Below are positions 45,701 through 54,800 of a stretch of DNA of 64,000 bases, piece after piece (position 1 is the stretch's first letter; every line of letters starts with the position of its first letter). This stretch comes from MFD04580-c1 sp963702995. Lineage in GTDB: Bacteria > Planctomycetota > Phycisphaerae > Tepidisphaerales > Tepidisphaeraceae. Below the pieces are notes generated by a model. The model was not told the DNA's origin and made no database searches. It saw nothing but the letters and a program-made list of their open reading frames with translations. The position numbers were made by a program, and so were the translations under genes. Location: positions 4,712,001 through 4,776,000 of the forward strand of contig OY969783.1 in assembly GCA_963702995.1 (NCBI GenBank), written 5' to 3'.

Positions 45701-47471
45701 GTTCAAGAAGCTCTCTGGCGGCGGCTACTTCAAGATCGCCAATCAGTCCCTCTCGCCCGCCCTCCGCAACCTTGGCTACAGCGGCGAGCAGGTCCACGAG
45801 ATCATTCGCTTCGTCATGGGGACGCTGACGCTGCATGATGCGCCCCACATCGACTATGCCCGCCTGGAGCGGCTTGGCTTCACGGCCGCCGAGCTGGAAA
45901 AGATCGAGGCGGCGCTGCCCGGCACGTTCGAGATCTCCTTCGCCTTCAACCCCTGGGCGCTGGGCGAAGCCGTGATGAAGCGCCTCGAGATCCCCGAGAC
46001 GAAGTGGCGCGACCCCAAGTTCAACCTGCTGCGCCACCTCGGCTTCACGAAGAAGCAGATCGACGAAGCGAACGACGTCGTCTGCGGCCGCGGCACTGTT
46101 GAAGGCGCGCCGCACCTTCGCGACGAGCACCTGCCCGTCTTCGACTGCGCCAACCGCTGCGGGAAGAGCGGCAGGCGGTTCATCGATGTCGAAGGCCACA
46201 TCCGCATGATGGCGGCCGCTCAGCCGTTCATCAGCGGGGCGATCTCCAAAACCATCAACCTCCCCAACGAGGCGACGGTCGAGGACATCAAGCGGAGTTA
46301 CCAGCTCTCGTGGGAACTGGGCCTCAAGGCCAACGCGCTCTACCGCGACGGCTCAAAGCTCAGCCAGCCGCTGAACGTCAAGAGTGACGAAGACCTGGAG
46401 GCGGCTTCCGAAGAGGAAGACGCCGAAGCCGTGGAGGCGGCCAGGGAAGAAGTGGCGATCGACGTCGCCCGGGCGGCCGCGGCGGTCTCGGCCCCTGCCG
46501 GACGGGCCGAAGCGCCGGTGAGCCCCGCCTTTGCCAGCTCGGATAACCTCGCTCTTGCCCCGGCGCATACGCACACGATTGAGAAGATCGTGGAGCGCAT
46601 CGTCGAGCGGCCGCTCCGCCGGCGCCTGCCCGACACCCGCCGCGCCGTCACGCATAAGTTCGATGTCGCCGGGCACGAGGGGTATATCACCGTCGGCCTG
46701 TATGAAGACGGCCAGCCGGGTGAAGTCTTCATCCGCATCGCCAAGGAAGGCAGCACGATCGGCGGCCTGATGGACACGATCGCCACACTCGTGTCGGTCA
46801 GCCTGCAGTACGGCGTGCCGGTGGAATCGCTGGTCCGCAAGTTCGAGCACGTCCGCTTCGAGCCCAGCGGCATGACCCGCAACGCCGAGATCCCGATCGC
46901 CAAGTCGCTGGTCGATTACATCTTCCGCTGGATGGCGATGGAGTTTGTTGTCGGCTATCGCGCCGCCAACGCCCCCAAGCGCGAGAAGCGGCCGACGGCG
47001 ACGCCGCCGAGTCCAACGCAACCGGCGCCGGCGAACCTGGCTCGATCGCCCGAGAGCCCCGCCCGCCCCGTCGAGTCGAGCGACATGTCCTCCGCGATGA
47101 CGTCCAAGCTCCCCGCGCCGGCGGCGCCCGCATCGGCCCGCCCGGCGGGATCGGCCGGCAATGGCAAGAAATCGGGCAACGGCCACGGCCCGCGCCTCGA
47201 CGTCGATTCGGCCAAGCCGTTCGACTACGACACGCTCCACCACGATGAGACGCCCGCTCCCGGCGACGGGGCCCACAACCCCGGCACGCTCGCCGCGGAA
47301 CCGACGACGATGCCCCACCTGCGCCTCGCTATCGTCGCCGACCCCCTGAGCCAACAGGGGAGCGAGATGCAGGCCGACGCCCCCGCCTGCGACGTCTGCG
47401 GCAGCATCACCGTCCGCAGCGGCACCTGCTACAAGTGCCTCAACTGCGGCAATTCGATGGGGTGCAGCTAA
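42741..47471 (+). CDS. nrdJ: Ribonucleoside-diphosphate reductase, adenosylcobalamin-dependent (class II), intein-containing
   Basis: 1576 residues, of which 341 are an intein (43965-44987). ATG 42741 has AAGGA ten bases upstream. The enzyme reduces ribonucleotides to deoxyribonucleotides using B12. The reductase part shows HPQPHACFIQSVSDDLVNPG, the active-site stretch NP^CSEYMFLDDTACNLASLN (interrupted by the intein at the caret), PTGTIGLLMDCDTTGVEPDF and GGYFKIANQSL. A TSCPD domain follows a Glu/Ala-rich linker (GYITVGLYEDGQPGEVFIRI). A second disordered linker leads to the zinc-ribbon tail CDVCGSI...CYKCLNCG. There is no class I small-subunit gene nearby. With dcd it forms a dNTP-supply segment. 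Confidence 0.95.
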   Translation: MKITRRFTKPGQDVFDTVQYERRTSRISNPDGSVVFEMNDAEIPAQWSQLATDIMVSKYFRKAGVPQVDADGKPLRDAQGNTVTGPEKSVRQVVNRLAGCWRWWGETHGYFDTAEDAQAFYDEISHMLLNQMCAPNSPQWFNTGLNYAYGITGPAQGHYYCDPKSGELLKSQDAYSHPQPHACFIQSVSDDLVNPGGIMDLWTREARLFKYGSGTGTNFSNVRGDNEPLSGGGKSSGLMSFLKIGDRAAGAIKSGGTTRRAAKMVCLDLDHPDIDLFVNWKVREELKVAALAEGIKHLSKEQQETAKKLGLKLDYDFNGEAYYTVSGQNSNNSVRIPNAFFKALEEDGDWKLYRRTDGKVAKTLKARDLWEQIAYAAWRCADPGVQYDSTINQWHTCPRSGRINASNPCVTGDTRVLTPGGIWRRIDQMIHLPARIVTNLDGQEIHITEGAFPTGMRDVFELRTEGGYAVKLTADHKVWTRGRGWVEAKDLTTDDEVKLPSQPAAVHQIGEPQDARFFQLLGLFLSEANGRATSLRLNACLDDADTLDTFARYAAETWGESLTFQGEGARDQDTHAGGTLTATLTNSRLMNRLKAFVRSELGSTRRLSDEAFTAGLAAQKHLLRGLFTADGVVTDSGLELHSANAPLLEDVQLVLLGFGVQSAVAAGDSGGRLTINPASLPAFCRHIGLLPGDKIARLAAAAGAVNPRGLQSDNYDRVIGFTPLGRQQVFDLTEPVTSSFIANGLTVHNCSEYMFLDDTACNLASLNVLTFFDSESRRFDIEGYKHAIRLWTIVLEISVLMASFPSEAIARLSYKFRTLGLGYANLGAMLMQAGIPYDSDKGRAICGALSSILTGESYAASAEMAGELGAFNGFAENRPEMLRVMRNHRRAAYDVGHHPAARRAQGAYEGLDIEPVGITADAFSEPDPMAPKALLAAARECWDRAYSMGEKNGYRNAQTTVIAPTGTIGLLMDCDTTGVEPDFALVKFKKLSGGGYFKIANQSLSPALRNLGYSGEQVHEIIRFVMGTLTLHDAPHIDYARLERLGFTAAELEKIEAALPGTFEISFAFNPWALGEAVMKRLEIPETKWRDPKFNLLRHLGFTKKQIDEANDVVCGRGTVEGAPHLRDEHLPVFDCANRCGKSGRRFIDVEGHIRMMAAAQPFISGAISKTINLPNEATVEDIKRSYQLSWELGLKANALYRDGSKLSQPLNVKSDEDLEAASEEEDAEAVEAAREEVAIDVARAAAAVSAPAGRAEAPVSPAFASSDNLALAPAHTHTIEKIVERIVERPLRRRLPDTRRAVTHKFDVAGHEGYITVGLYEDGQPGEVFIRIAKEGSTIGGLMDTIATLVSVSLQYGVPVESLVRKFEHVRFEPSGMTRNAEIPIAKSLVDYIFRWMAMEFVVGYRAANAPKREKRPTATPPSPTQPAPANLARSPESPARPVESSDMSSAMTSKLPAPAAPASARPAGSAGNGKKSGNGHGPRLDVDSAKPFDYDTLHHDETPAPGDGAHNPGTLAAEPTTMPHLRLAIVADPLSQQGSEMQADAPACDVCGSITVRSGTCYKCLNCGNSMGCS
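43965..44987 (+). mobile_element. Intein with LAGLIDADG-type homing endonuclease, in nrdJ
   Basis: A 341-codon in-frame insertion between Pro and Cys of NP-CSEYMFLD. It begins CVTGDTRVLTPGG (splicing Cys1, block A), has block B KLTADHKVWTRGRGW with the TxxH catalytic His, and ends SFIANGLTVHN then Cys (blocks F and G). In the middle, FFQLLGLFLSEANG and LLRGLFTADGVV sit where the two LAGLIDADG helices belong. The second is close to consensus. The first has Glu where the Asp normally is. All residues for protein splicing are present, so NrdJ should be restored. Confidence 0.93.
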
Positions 47472-47875
47472 CGCGGCCCCTTGAACGATCGATGATGGAG
47501 GCGACCGCCCGCGGCTCATCGGCCGCGGGCGGTCGCGTTCCAAGGGAGGGGCGTGGCCATCTTTCCTCGCGATTCCCGTCTCCGACGCGACAACCTCACG
47601 CCGGGTGACATGCCCCACGCCTGGGTGGGTACGCTCTCTCCTGTTTTGAAACCAGTCGGGCCAGGGAGCTGAAGGCATGTCCACGCGAGCGTGAAGCACG
47701 GCACCCCGCATGGCACGCGAGCGGGAACGCCCGCCAAAAATGCTCTGGCGTCCGCCGCGCCGAACGATTTTAGTATTTTTGAAACGGGTGCTAAGCTGAG
47801 CGGAGCTTTCAATCCATCCTTCGGACGGGGCGGATGAAGAGTCGAGCGAACACTGCGAGCCGAACGAGGAAGCCG
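47472..47875. other. Spacer between nrdJ and the DoxX-like gene
   Basis: 404 bp with a hairpin at its start and no supported gene. Short frames are Arg/Pro-rich. GAGGAAG just before 47876 is the ribosome-binding site of the next gene. Confidence 0.4.
47501..47536 (+). terminator. Hairpin after nrdJ
   Basis: A perfect 15-bp stem (GCGACCGCCCGCGGC with its complement, 47501-47515 and 47522-47536) begins 30 bp past the nrdJ stop. It has no T-run, so its strength as a terminator is uncertain. Confidence 0.55.
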
Positions 47876-48319
47876 ATGCCAGAAACCTCTGCCGAACGCC
47901 CACCCGTCGCCTCACCGTCTCCAGCCAATCGTCCGGCAACGTCGTCACGAGGGAGGGTCATCGGAGGATGGCTCATGGGCGGCCTTCCGGCCCTGTTCCT
48001 CCTGATGGATGGAGTGATGAAGCTCGTCAAGCCGAAACCGGTGCTCGAGGGGACACTGAAGCTCGGCTACCCGGAGGGCGTGATTGTCCCGCTCGGGGTC
48101 GTCGTGCTGATTTGTACGTTCCTCTACCTCATTCCCCGGACGGCCGTGCTCGGGGCGATCCTGCTGACCGGCTATCTTGGCGGCGCCGTCGCCTCCCACG
48201 TCCGTGTGGGTGACCCGCTCTTCAGCCACGCATTGTTCCCCGTCTACTTCGGCGCGCTCCTCTGGGGCGGGCTGTGCCTCCGGGACGCGCGGGTGCGGGC
48301 GATCCTGCCGCTGGGCTGA
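47876..48319 (+). CDS. DoxX-like family integral membrane protein
   Basis: 147 residues. ATG 47876 is preferred over the in-frame ATG 47834 because GAGGAAG lies just upstream. After a hydrophilic start come four hydrophobic segments: GGWLMGGLPALFLLMDGVMK, VIVPLGVVVLICTFLYLIP, TAVLGAILLTGYLGGAVASH and LFPVYFGALLWGGLCLRD. The order KLxxP....LGYPE...PLG....C..LYLIPRT..LGAILLTGYLGGA matches DoxX-like proteins. The role is not defined for most members. The gene stands alone. Confidence 0.8.
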   Translation: MPETSAERPPVASPSPANRPATSSRGRVIGGWLMGGLPALFLLMDGVMKLVKPKPVLEGTLKLGYPEGVIVPLGVVVLICTFLYLIPRTAVLGAILLTGYLGGAVASHVRVGDPLFSHALFPVYFGALLWGGLCLRDARVRAILPLG

Positions 48320-48374
48320 ATTGTCAGAGACGTTCGACCCGTGCGAGGACGCCGTACGCGCACCGCCGCATTCA

Positions 48375-48425
48375 ACGAGCCGCGCCCGTGAGGAAGCGGG
48401 CAGTCGCCGTACTCGGCGACTGAGC
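48375..48425. repeat. GAGCCGCGCCCGT(C/G)AGGAAGCGG repeat (copy 2)
   Basis: Nearly identical to 27583-27634 over about 50 bases. An inverted partial copy lies at 48677-48702. Confidence 0.7.
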
Positions 48426-48503
48426 ATCGTTCATCACTGAGCGACGATCGGCTGCACCGCCTTCAACAGCCATGTCAGAACGCAAGCAGCGCCGCGACAG
48501 GAA

Positions 48504-48600
48504 CAGACTGTCGGAAAACCCAAAAAACGCCGACGAGTGCTTCGTTTTTCGCTCAAAAACGGCGGTCGTTACGCGCTGTTACCGGTTTTTCGACAGTCTG
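48504..48600. mobile_element. 97-bp MITE-like element with terminal inverted repeats
   Basis: The ends are CAGACTGTCGGAAAACC and GGTTTTTCGACAGTCTG, inverted with about one mismatch over 17 bases. The interior is short, locally AT-richer and non-coding. I see no clear target-site duplication. The size and ends fit a non-autonomous transposon derivative. Confidence 0.6.
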
Positions 48601-48676
48601 GTAACGGAGCGGTCGGGGTCCGGCGACCGTGGAGCGTGACTCGCCGAAGGGCGCCGGCTCGGCCCGCGCACCCAGA

Positions 48677-48702
48677 CCGCTTCCTCACGGGCGCGGCTCG
48701 CG
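48677..48702. repeat. Inverted partial copy of the GAGCCGCGCCCGT repeat
   Basis: CCGCTTCCTCACGGGCGCGG then CTCGCG is the reverse complement of the core of the copy at 48375. Confidence 0.65.
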
Positions 48703-48871
48703 GGGGCGCCGCTTGCCAGGGTGCGACGCACTGGAGGACGCGGGCAGTCGCTGTTTTGCGCGATTGATCGGTGGATCAGCGGTTGACGCCCATTTCCGGC
48801 AGCCCGCGGCTTTCTGACGAGGCGCGGCGGGTTCGGAGCAGCCGTCGTCCCCCGGCCCATCCAACCAGTAA

Positions 48872-48912
48872 ACAGAAAGGCGCGAACCTGATCGGTTCGC
48901 GCCTTCTTTTGA
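48872..48912. terminator. Bidirectional rho-independent terminator
   Basis: Stem AAGGCGCGAACC / GGTTCGCGCCTT (48877-48888 with 48894-48905), five-base loop, TCTTTT on the plus side and TTTCTGTTT on the minus side. It lies just after the sppA stop (48943) on the minus strand and downstream of the DoxX-like gene. Confidence 0.85.
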
Positions 48913-48942
48913 ATGGCGGAATCTGACGTTCGTCGGGCGACC

Positions 48943-50844
48943 TTATCTCTCTGTGACGGTGAACGGCGCGACGAGCATCACCGGCCGGTCCTGGAGCAGC
49001 CGCATCATGCGCACTTGCAGCATGACCTGCTTCCGAAGGCTCGGCGACAGCGTCCGCAGGATCGAATCGGGCGAGATCTCGATCGTCGGCTTGAACCGGA
49101 ACGCGGCCGACTCGTGCTCGGCGGCGACCGTGCCGTTCAGGTAGTCGGCGAGCGTCTTCGGGGCTGGCAGCACCTTCACGTCATACGCCCCTTCCTGCAG
49201 GCTCACCTTGTTCGCCGCGTAGTTCACGGCGTCGGTGATCCCGCCCAGCTCGTCAACCATTCCGAGGTCCTTCGCCTGGCGCGCCAGGAAGATGCGGCCG
49301 CGGGCGACGGCGTCGATGTCTTTGATCTTGCCCTGTCGCGTCGTCATCACGCGCGTGGTGAACTGGTCGTACGTCTGCTTCATCCAAGTCGTGACCATCG
49401 TCCGCTGGCGATCGGTCCAGGGCTCGTTCGAGCTGAAGAGCCCGGCGTTGCGGCCGACGCTGAACGTCTCGGTGTGCAGGCCGACTTTCTCGAACAAATC
49501 CTTGAAGACGAACTTCCCACCGACCACGCCGATCGACCCTACGATCGCCGTGTTGTCCGCGAAGATGTGGTCGCCGGCGGACGCGAGATAGTAGCCGCCG
49601 CTGGCCGCCATGCTGCCGACGGAGATGATCACCGGTTTCTTCGCGCCGACGCGGCGGACCGCCTGCCACATCACTTCGCTCGCCAGCGCGCTGCCGCCGG
49701 GCGAATCGATGCGGATGACGACCGCCTTGACGTTCTCATCCCGGGCCGCCATCCGCAGGGCGCGGCGCATGTTGTCGGATCCGACGCCCTCCTGGCCGAA
49801 CGGGCCGTCGTCCACTTCGCCATCCTGGATGACGCCTTCGGCGTAGATCAGGGCGACTTGCGGCTTGGTCTCGGCCGCCGGTTCGGACTTCTTGGTCAGG
49901 CTGGCGAGAAGGCCGAGCGGGTTGGAAAAATCGGGCGCTTCCCGCAACGGGCGGCCGTAGTCGGTGATGAGGTTGATCTCGTTCCCCAGCTTCTTGGCGA
50001 CCAGTTCCCGCAGGCCGTCCTGATCGACCAGGTGATCGACGAAGCCGCGGTCCCTGGCGATCTTGCCCGTCAGGATCGACTCGTCGATTGTCTGCTTGAC
50101 CAGTTCACGGTCGATGTGGCGGTGCGAGACAATGCCATCGACCAGTTGGTCATACATCGCCTTGGTGAGGTGGGTGAGCTCTCCTTTGAGCTCTTCGCTG
50201 GCGGCGGTGCGGGTGTATTCTTCGTCGGCGCCCTTGTATTCGCCGATCTGCACGTAATCGGCCTTCACGCCGACCTTGTCCATCAGGCCCTTGTAGAACA
50301 TGGTCTCCAGGCCGACGCCCGGGATCATGATCTCGCCCCCTTCGAGGACGCAGATGTCCGAAGCGCCGCTGGCCAGGGTGTAACTGTCGGTGTCGTAACT
50401 GTCGGCGAAGACGAAGCTGGGCTTCCCCGCCTTTTTCAGGTCGGCCAGGGCGTCGCGCACCTCGGTGGCCTGCGACAGGTTCAGCCCGGTCTCGCCGAGG
50501 GTGAGGATGACCGCTTTGATCTCCTTATCGGCCTTGATGTGCCGGATCTGCTCGACCAGCGTGCGAACGACCAGCCGGTCATCACCGAAGAGCGAGAAGC
50601 CGGCCGGCTTGTCCGTCACCGGTTCAGAGAGATCGAAGTAGACCACCTTTGACTGCGCGGCCTTGCGGTCCTTCTCCGCCTTCAGCTTCTTCATCAGTTC
50701 GGCGGGGGAGGGGAACTCTGGCTTTTCCACGGCGGGCGCCGCCTTGTCTGAAGGCGTCGTGGCGGGCGCTTCCGCCCATGCCGGCCGCAGGAAGACGACC
50801 TGAGCGGCGCAAACGATTAGTGCGACGGGGAGGCGAAACATCAT
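48943..50844 (-). CDS. sppA: Signal peptide peptidase SppA, long (67K-type) S49 protease
   Basis: 633 residues. ATG 50844 has AGGAG seven bases upstream; the frame is open further 5' without meaning. The signal sequence is FRLPVALIVCAAQVVFLRPA. There are two S49 domains. The N-terminal one (about 65-300) carries the catalytic Lys in YVQIGEYKGADEEYTR. The C-terminal one (about 330-540) carries the Ser in SVGSMAASGGYYLAS, after VVIRIDSPGGSALASEVMW. Both residues of the Ser-Lys dyad are present. It degrades cleaved signal peptides at the membrane. The mature N-terminus is Pro/Ala/Lys-rich. Confidence 0.92.
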   Translation of the reverse strand: MMFRLPVALIVCAAQVVFLRPAWAEAPATTPSDKAAPAVEKPEFPSPAELMKKLKAEKDRKAAQSKVVYFDLSEPVTDKPAGFSLFGDDRLVVRTLVEQIRHIKADKEIKAVILTLGETGLNLSQATEVRDALADLKKAGKPSFVFADSYDTDSYTLASGASDICVLEGGEIMIPGVGLETMFYKGLMDKVGVKADYVQIGEYKGADEEYTRTAASEELKGELTHLTKAMYDQLVDGIVSHRHIDRELVKQTIDESILTGKIARDRGFVDHLVDQDGLRELVAKKLGNEINLITDYGRPLREAPDFSNPLGLLASLTKKSEPAAETKPQVALIYAEGVIQDGEVDDGPFGQEGVGSDNMRRALRMAARDENVKAVVIRIDSPGGSALASEVMWQAVRRVGAKKPVIISVGSMAASGGYYLASAGDHIFADNTAIVGSIGVVGGKFVFKDLFEKVGLHTETFSVGRNAGLFSSNEPWTDRQRTMVTTWMKQTYDQFTTRVMTTRQGKIKDIDAVARGRIFLARQAKDLGMVDELGGITDAVNYAANKVSLQEGAYDVKVLPAPKTLADYLNGTVAAEHESAAFRFKPTIEISPDSILRTLSPSLRKQVMLQVRMMRLLQDRPVMLVAPFTVTER

Positions 50845-50981
50845 AAACAAGCTCCTGGGCCGGCGACTTGGGACACGCGTGTCGGCATGCGGAAACGTCC
50901 AAAGGCGTGAACACCAGACGGCCCGCCGACGCAATCCCCCCAACACAAAAAGTATATCGGCCGGCCGGACTGAATCAAACG

Positions 50982-51088
50982 CTCAAAAAGGGGTCTGGAG
51001 GTATTTATGCCGTCCGTCGTCAGACGGCCCGAAACACCTCCAGACCCCTTTTTTGGGCGATGGAAATACCTTGTGACCCCTTTTTGAG
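50982..51088. repeat. Nested palindrome CTCAAAAAGGGGTCTGGAGG
   Basis: An 18-bp perfect inverted pair AAAAAGGGGTCTGGAGGT / ACCTCCAGACCCCTTTTT (50985-51002 with 51036-51053) surrounds a smaller stem (CCGTCCGTC / GACGG). A third, diverged arm (ACCCCTTTTTGAG, 51076-51088) pairs with the same left end. It lies between divergent sppA and the deaminase gene. Alternative pairings are possible. Confidence 0.75.
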
Positions 51089-51123
51089 TTGACCGGGGTC
51101 GGGGCGGGGGTAGGCTGGCGCGG

Positions 51124-51600
51124 ATGGAGGCTTCGGACTACCTGGCGATGGCGATCGAGCGGGCGCGGCGGGGGGTGGCGCGGGGGCAACTCCCTTATGG
51201 GGCGACGATCGTCCGAGGAGACGATGTCCTCGCCTGCGAGCATAACGTCGTCCGGGCAAACAACGACCCGACGGCTCACGCCGAGGTGGTCGCGATTCGC
51301 AAGGCATGTGCGTCGCTCGGCGCGACCGGGCTTGAGGGGTGCTCCATCTACTGCACCTGCGAGCCGTGCGTCATGTGCTTCGGGGCCTGCTATTTCTCGG
51401 GCATCACGTCGATCACCTTTGGAGCGTCGATCGCGGACAAGGCGCAGCTCAACTTGTCCGACCCCGGCCTCCGCTGCCAAGCCCTTGCGCAACAGACGGG
51501 CGGCGTCGTGCGCGTCGAAACCGGGCTGCTTCACGCTGAAAGCCTTTCGCTCTTCCGCGAATTTGTTGAGATGCAAAAGGCGACGCCGTTCAGCGGGTGA
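51124..51600 (+). CDS. Nucleoside/nucleobase deaminase, CDA/TadA-like fold
   Basis: 158 residues from ATG 51124. The zinc-dependent deaminase motif is complete: HAEVVAIRKAC (His ligand and catalytic Glu) and CTCEPCVMCFGAC (PCxxC Cys ligands). QLPYGATIVRGDDVLACEHN and GITSITFGASIADKAQLNL resemble guanine deaminase and related nucleoside deaminases more than TadA, and its length is close to guanine deaminase. The substrate is probably guanine or a purine nucleoside, by inference. It stands alone between repeats and the LptD-like gene. Confidence 0.85.
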   Translation: MEASDYLAMAIERARRGVARGQLPYGATIVRGDDVLACEHNVVRANNDPTAHAEVVAIRKACASLGATGLEGCSIYCTCEPCVMCFGACYFSGITSITFGASIADKAQLNLSDPGLRCQALAQQTGGVVRVETGLLHAESLSLFREFVEMQKATPFSG

Positions 51601-51842
51601 TACCCGCTGGCCCGGCTCCGGCGGCCCCGACGGGCTTTTCGCGCCGTCGTTGACGTTCGTCAGCGGCGCCTCCATCGTGCGCCGCGGGCTACGCGGCCGG
51701 GCCGAATTGACGGTCAGCGGCCCCAACCTATAATGCCGCCCATCTCCGCCCGGCCCAGCCAAGTCCGTCGCGCTCCGTCGGGCGTCGTTCCCGGGCCCTG
51801 GGCGCACGTGGCCCGTCGGGGGTGGTCGTCTCTCACGATCTG

Positions 51843-54800
51843 ATGGTTGCGACGTGGGCAACGCGCCCGCAAACAGCCGCGATGGCGCCACGGGGCGAGG
51901 AACCCTCAAGCGAGCGAAGGAGCCGGTGCTTGCGTTTCAGCGGTCCCGCTATTGCGTGCGTCATTCTTGCCCCCAGCGCCGCTCTCGTTTCCCCAGCCAA
52001 CGCCCAATATCAGGCCCCGAGCGAAACCCTGGTGCTGACGGCCAAGTCGGCGGCGACGTGGACGCAGGGGAAGGCCGACGTCGTCCAGCTCGAAGGGCCG
52101 GTGGTGATCGAGTTGGAGCGTGCCCGCTTGTCGGCGCGCCAAGCGGTTGTCTGGATCGAGCCCGACCCCGCCGGCCGCGGGCAGCATATCGATGTGGTGC
52201 TGCTCGGCGACGCCAGGGTTGAACGGCCCGACGGCGTCCGGAGCGGCGAGCGCATGCTGGTGACGGCCGGCGTGGCCGGCCGCATCCGCCTCACCGCGGA
52301 CGACCGCTTCACCGACAATCGCAGCACCTCCGCCCTTTACATCGCCGCCCAGCAGGTCCGTGGCGGCACGCCGATCGCCGCTGCCGCCGCGCCCCCGCCG
52401 TCGGGTCGGGCGGTGCCGACTGCCCCCGTGGCCGCCGTCGCGCCACCGGCGGCCAGCGCGCCACCGGCGGCCAGCGCGCCACCGGCGGCCAGCGCCGCCG
52501 GGTTCGGCTCCGGCGACCCGGCCGCCAGGGGCGGAGGCAATCGTGCCGCCGATCGCGCCCCCCCCGCCCGGCCCGGCGGCCGTATCCCCATCGGCCGCGC
52601 AACGGCCGCCCGGGAGGCGCCGCTCTGGCGACCGGCGCCACCTCCCCGACCACCGGGCCTTCGACGCGGCCGGCCAACGTGCCCGTCGCCTTTGAAGCGG
52701 CCAACGTGGAAACCGTCGATACCAACGAGGGGACCGTCGCCACTGTCCTATCCGGCGGAGTCATCCTCCGACAGCGCAAGCCCAACGACGACCTGATTGA
52801 GCTTCGCGCCGACCGCGTCGTGCTTTTTACGACCCTCAAGTCCCTGAGGGACGTTCAGCATTCGGGCGACACTCGGCACGGCGAAGACCTGTTCAGCGGC
52901 GCTTACCTCGAGGGGGACGTGCGAATCTTCTTCACCCCCGCGGTGCGGAAGGACTCGCCCGGCGAGCAGCGGATGGAGGCCGAGCAGGCGTACTACGAGT
53001 TCGCCACCGACCGTGCGGTCATGACGCGAGTCGTCATGCACTCGGTCAACCCGCAGCCGCAGATCCCGGTCATCATTCGGGCGAAGAAAGTGCGGCAGCT
53101 CGCGCAGGGGGAGTACCTGGCGGACAAGGCCCAGCTCAGCACCAGCTCGTTCGCCGTCCCGTCGTACAGCATCAATACCGACAAGGTTTATGTTCGCCAG
53201 GACCCCGGCGCAACGGCCCTGGACACGCGGACGGTGTTCGAGTCGAAGGACACCACGTTCCGCCTGTTCAACACGCCGCTGTTTTACGTTCCGGCGGCGT
53301 CGGGCTCGATGACCAGCGGAGACTCCGAGCTGCGGGCGATCGGCTTCGAGGACGCTTCGGCGTTCGGCATCGGCGCGTTGAGCGAGTGGGGGTTGTTCGA
53401 GGTCCTCGGTTACCCGCCTCCGCGGGATCTCGACCTCACGTTCCGCGCCGATTATTACGCCGATCGTGGCCCGGCGACGGGGTTGAACGGGACATACAGC
53501 GGCGGGTTCGTCACCGAGAACACGAAGCAGGCCTGGGGGTTCGAGGGGGCGTTTCATTCGTATTTCGTGTATGACCGCGGTTCGGACGACATCGGCCGCT
53601 ATCTGCCGCCCTACCAGGGCGACCCGCGCATCCGCGGCGAAGCACTCTGGGAGCATCAGCACTATTTCCCGGATGGGTGGTCGTTCCAGGCCCGCGCGGG
53701 GTATGTCTCGGACCCGACGTTCCTGGAGCAGTGGTTCGCGCGGCCGTTCGACGAGCAGTTGCCCCACGACGTGTCGTTCTACTTAAAGCATCAGCAGGAC
53801 ACCGAGGCCTTCACGCTGCTCGCCCAGTTTCAGCCGAACGACCTGGTCACCACCAGCGACCTGTACCAGGAGCAGTTCGAAGTCGAGCACCTGCCGGAAG
53901 TCACGTACCACCGGATCGGTGACAGCGTCGTGAACGATCAGTTCACGTTTTACAGTGACAACACGATCAGCGGGCTTCACTTTCAGAAGACGCGGGCCAC
54001 GCTGGCGCAGCAGGGGTTCTTCCCGTACGACCTGCCGGGCCAGCCATCGCTGGGGACGACGGGCGTTACCGGCAGCACGATCTACCGCGCCGATTTTCGC
54101 GAAGAGGTTGATTACCCGATCAACGCCGGCCAGTTCAAAGTGGTCCCATACGTGGTCGGCCGCTACACGGCCTATTCGGATTCGCCGGCCGACGGGGGGC
54201 AGAACCGGTTCTTCGGCGGCGTCGGGACGAAGATCACGACCGAGTTCTGGAAAGTGGACGATTCGGTCCGCTCGGAGCTGTTCGACCTGCACCGCATGCG
54301 GCACCTGATCGAGCCGGAGATCAACCTTTTCACGTCGGGGACGACGGTCAGCCGGGACAACGTCTTTATTTACGACGAGCAGATCGACCCGATCAACGAC
54401 ATCACGGCCGCCCAGATCGCGCTGCACCAGCGCTGGCAAACGTACCGCGGCGGCCCGGGCCGGTGGCGCAGCGTTGACTTCCTGACCTTGAACGTCGAGG
54501 CCGATCTCTTTGCCAACAAGCCAAGTTCCAAGGACCTGCAGCCGCTCGGATTTCGGGGGCTCTATTACCCGTCCATGCCGGAGCTGTCGATCCCGCGGAA
54601 CTCGATCAACGGCGACCTGACCTGGCGCATCAGCGACAACACGGTGCTCCTGTCCGATTTCTCGCAGAACCTGGACAAGAACCGGCTGGCGACGGCGTCG
54701 ATCGGACTGGTCCTTCGGCGTGACGAGGTGACGGACCTGTACGTCGGCAATCGGTATATCGCCGACCTCAACTCCAACATCACGACGGTGGCGCTCGATT

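Larger units (their letters stand above)
48320..48942. other. Repeat-rich convergent intergenic region
   Basis: 623 bp between convergent genes with no supported CDS. It holds, in order, a GAGCCGCGCCCGT repeat (48375-48425), a 97-bp inverted-repeat element (48504-48600), an inverted repeat copy (48677-48702) and a bidirectional terminator (48872-48912). Confidence 0.6.

Noticed and set aside
43464..46199. 911-codon open frame antisense to nrdJ
   Set aside because: Its sequence is the complement of a strongly conserved gene and has no domain of its own. Long antisense frames are common in such high-GC coding DNA.
46353..47948. 531-codon minus-strand frame over the nrdJ 3' end
   Set aside because: Composition is that of an antisense shadow and it crosses the nrdJ hairpin and intergenic DNA.
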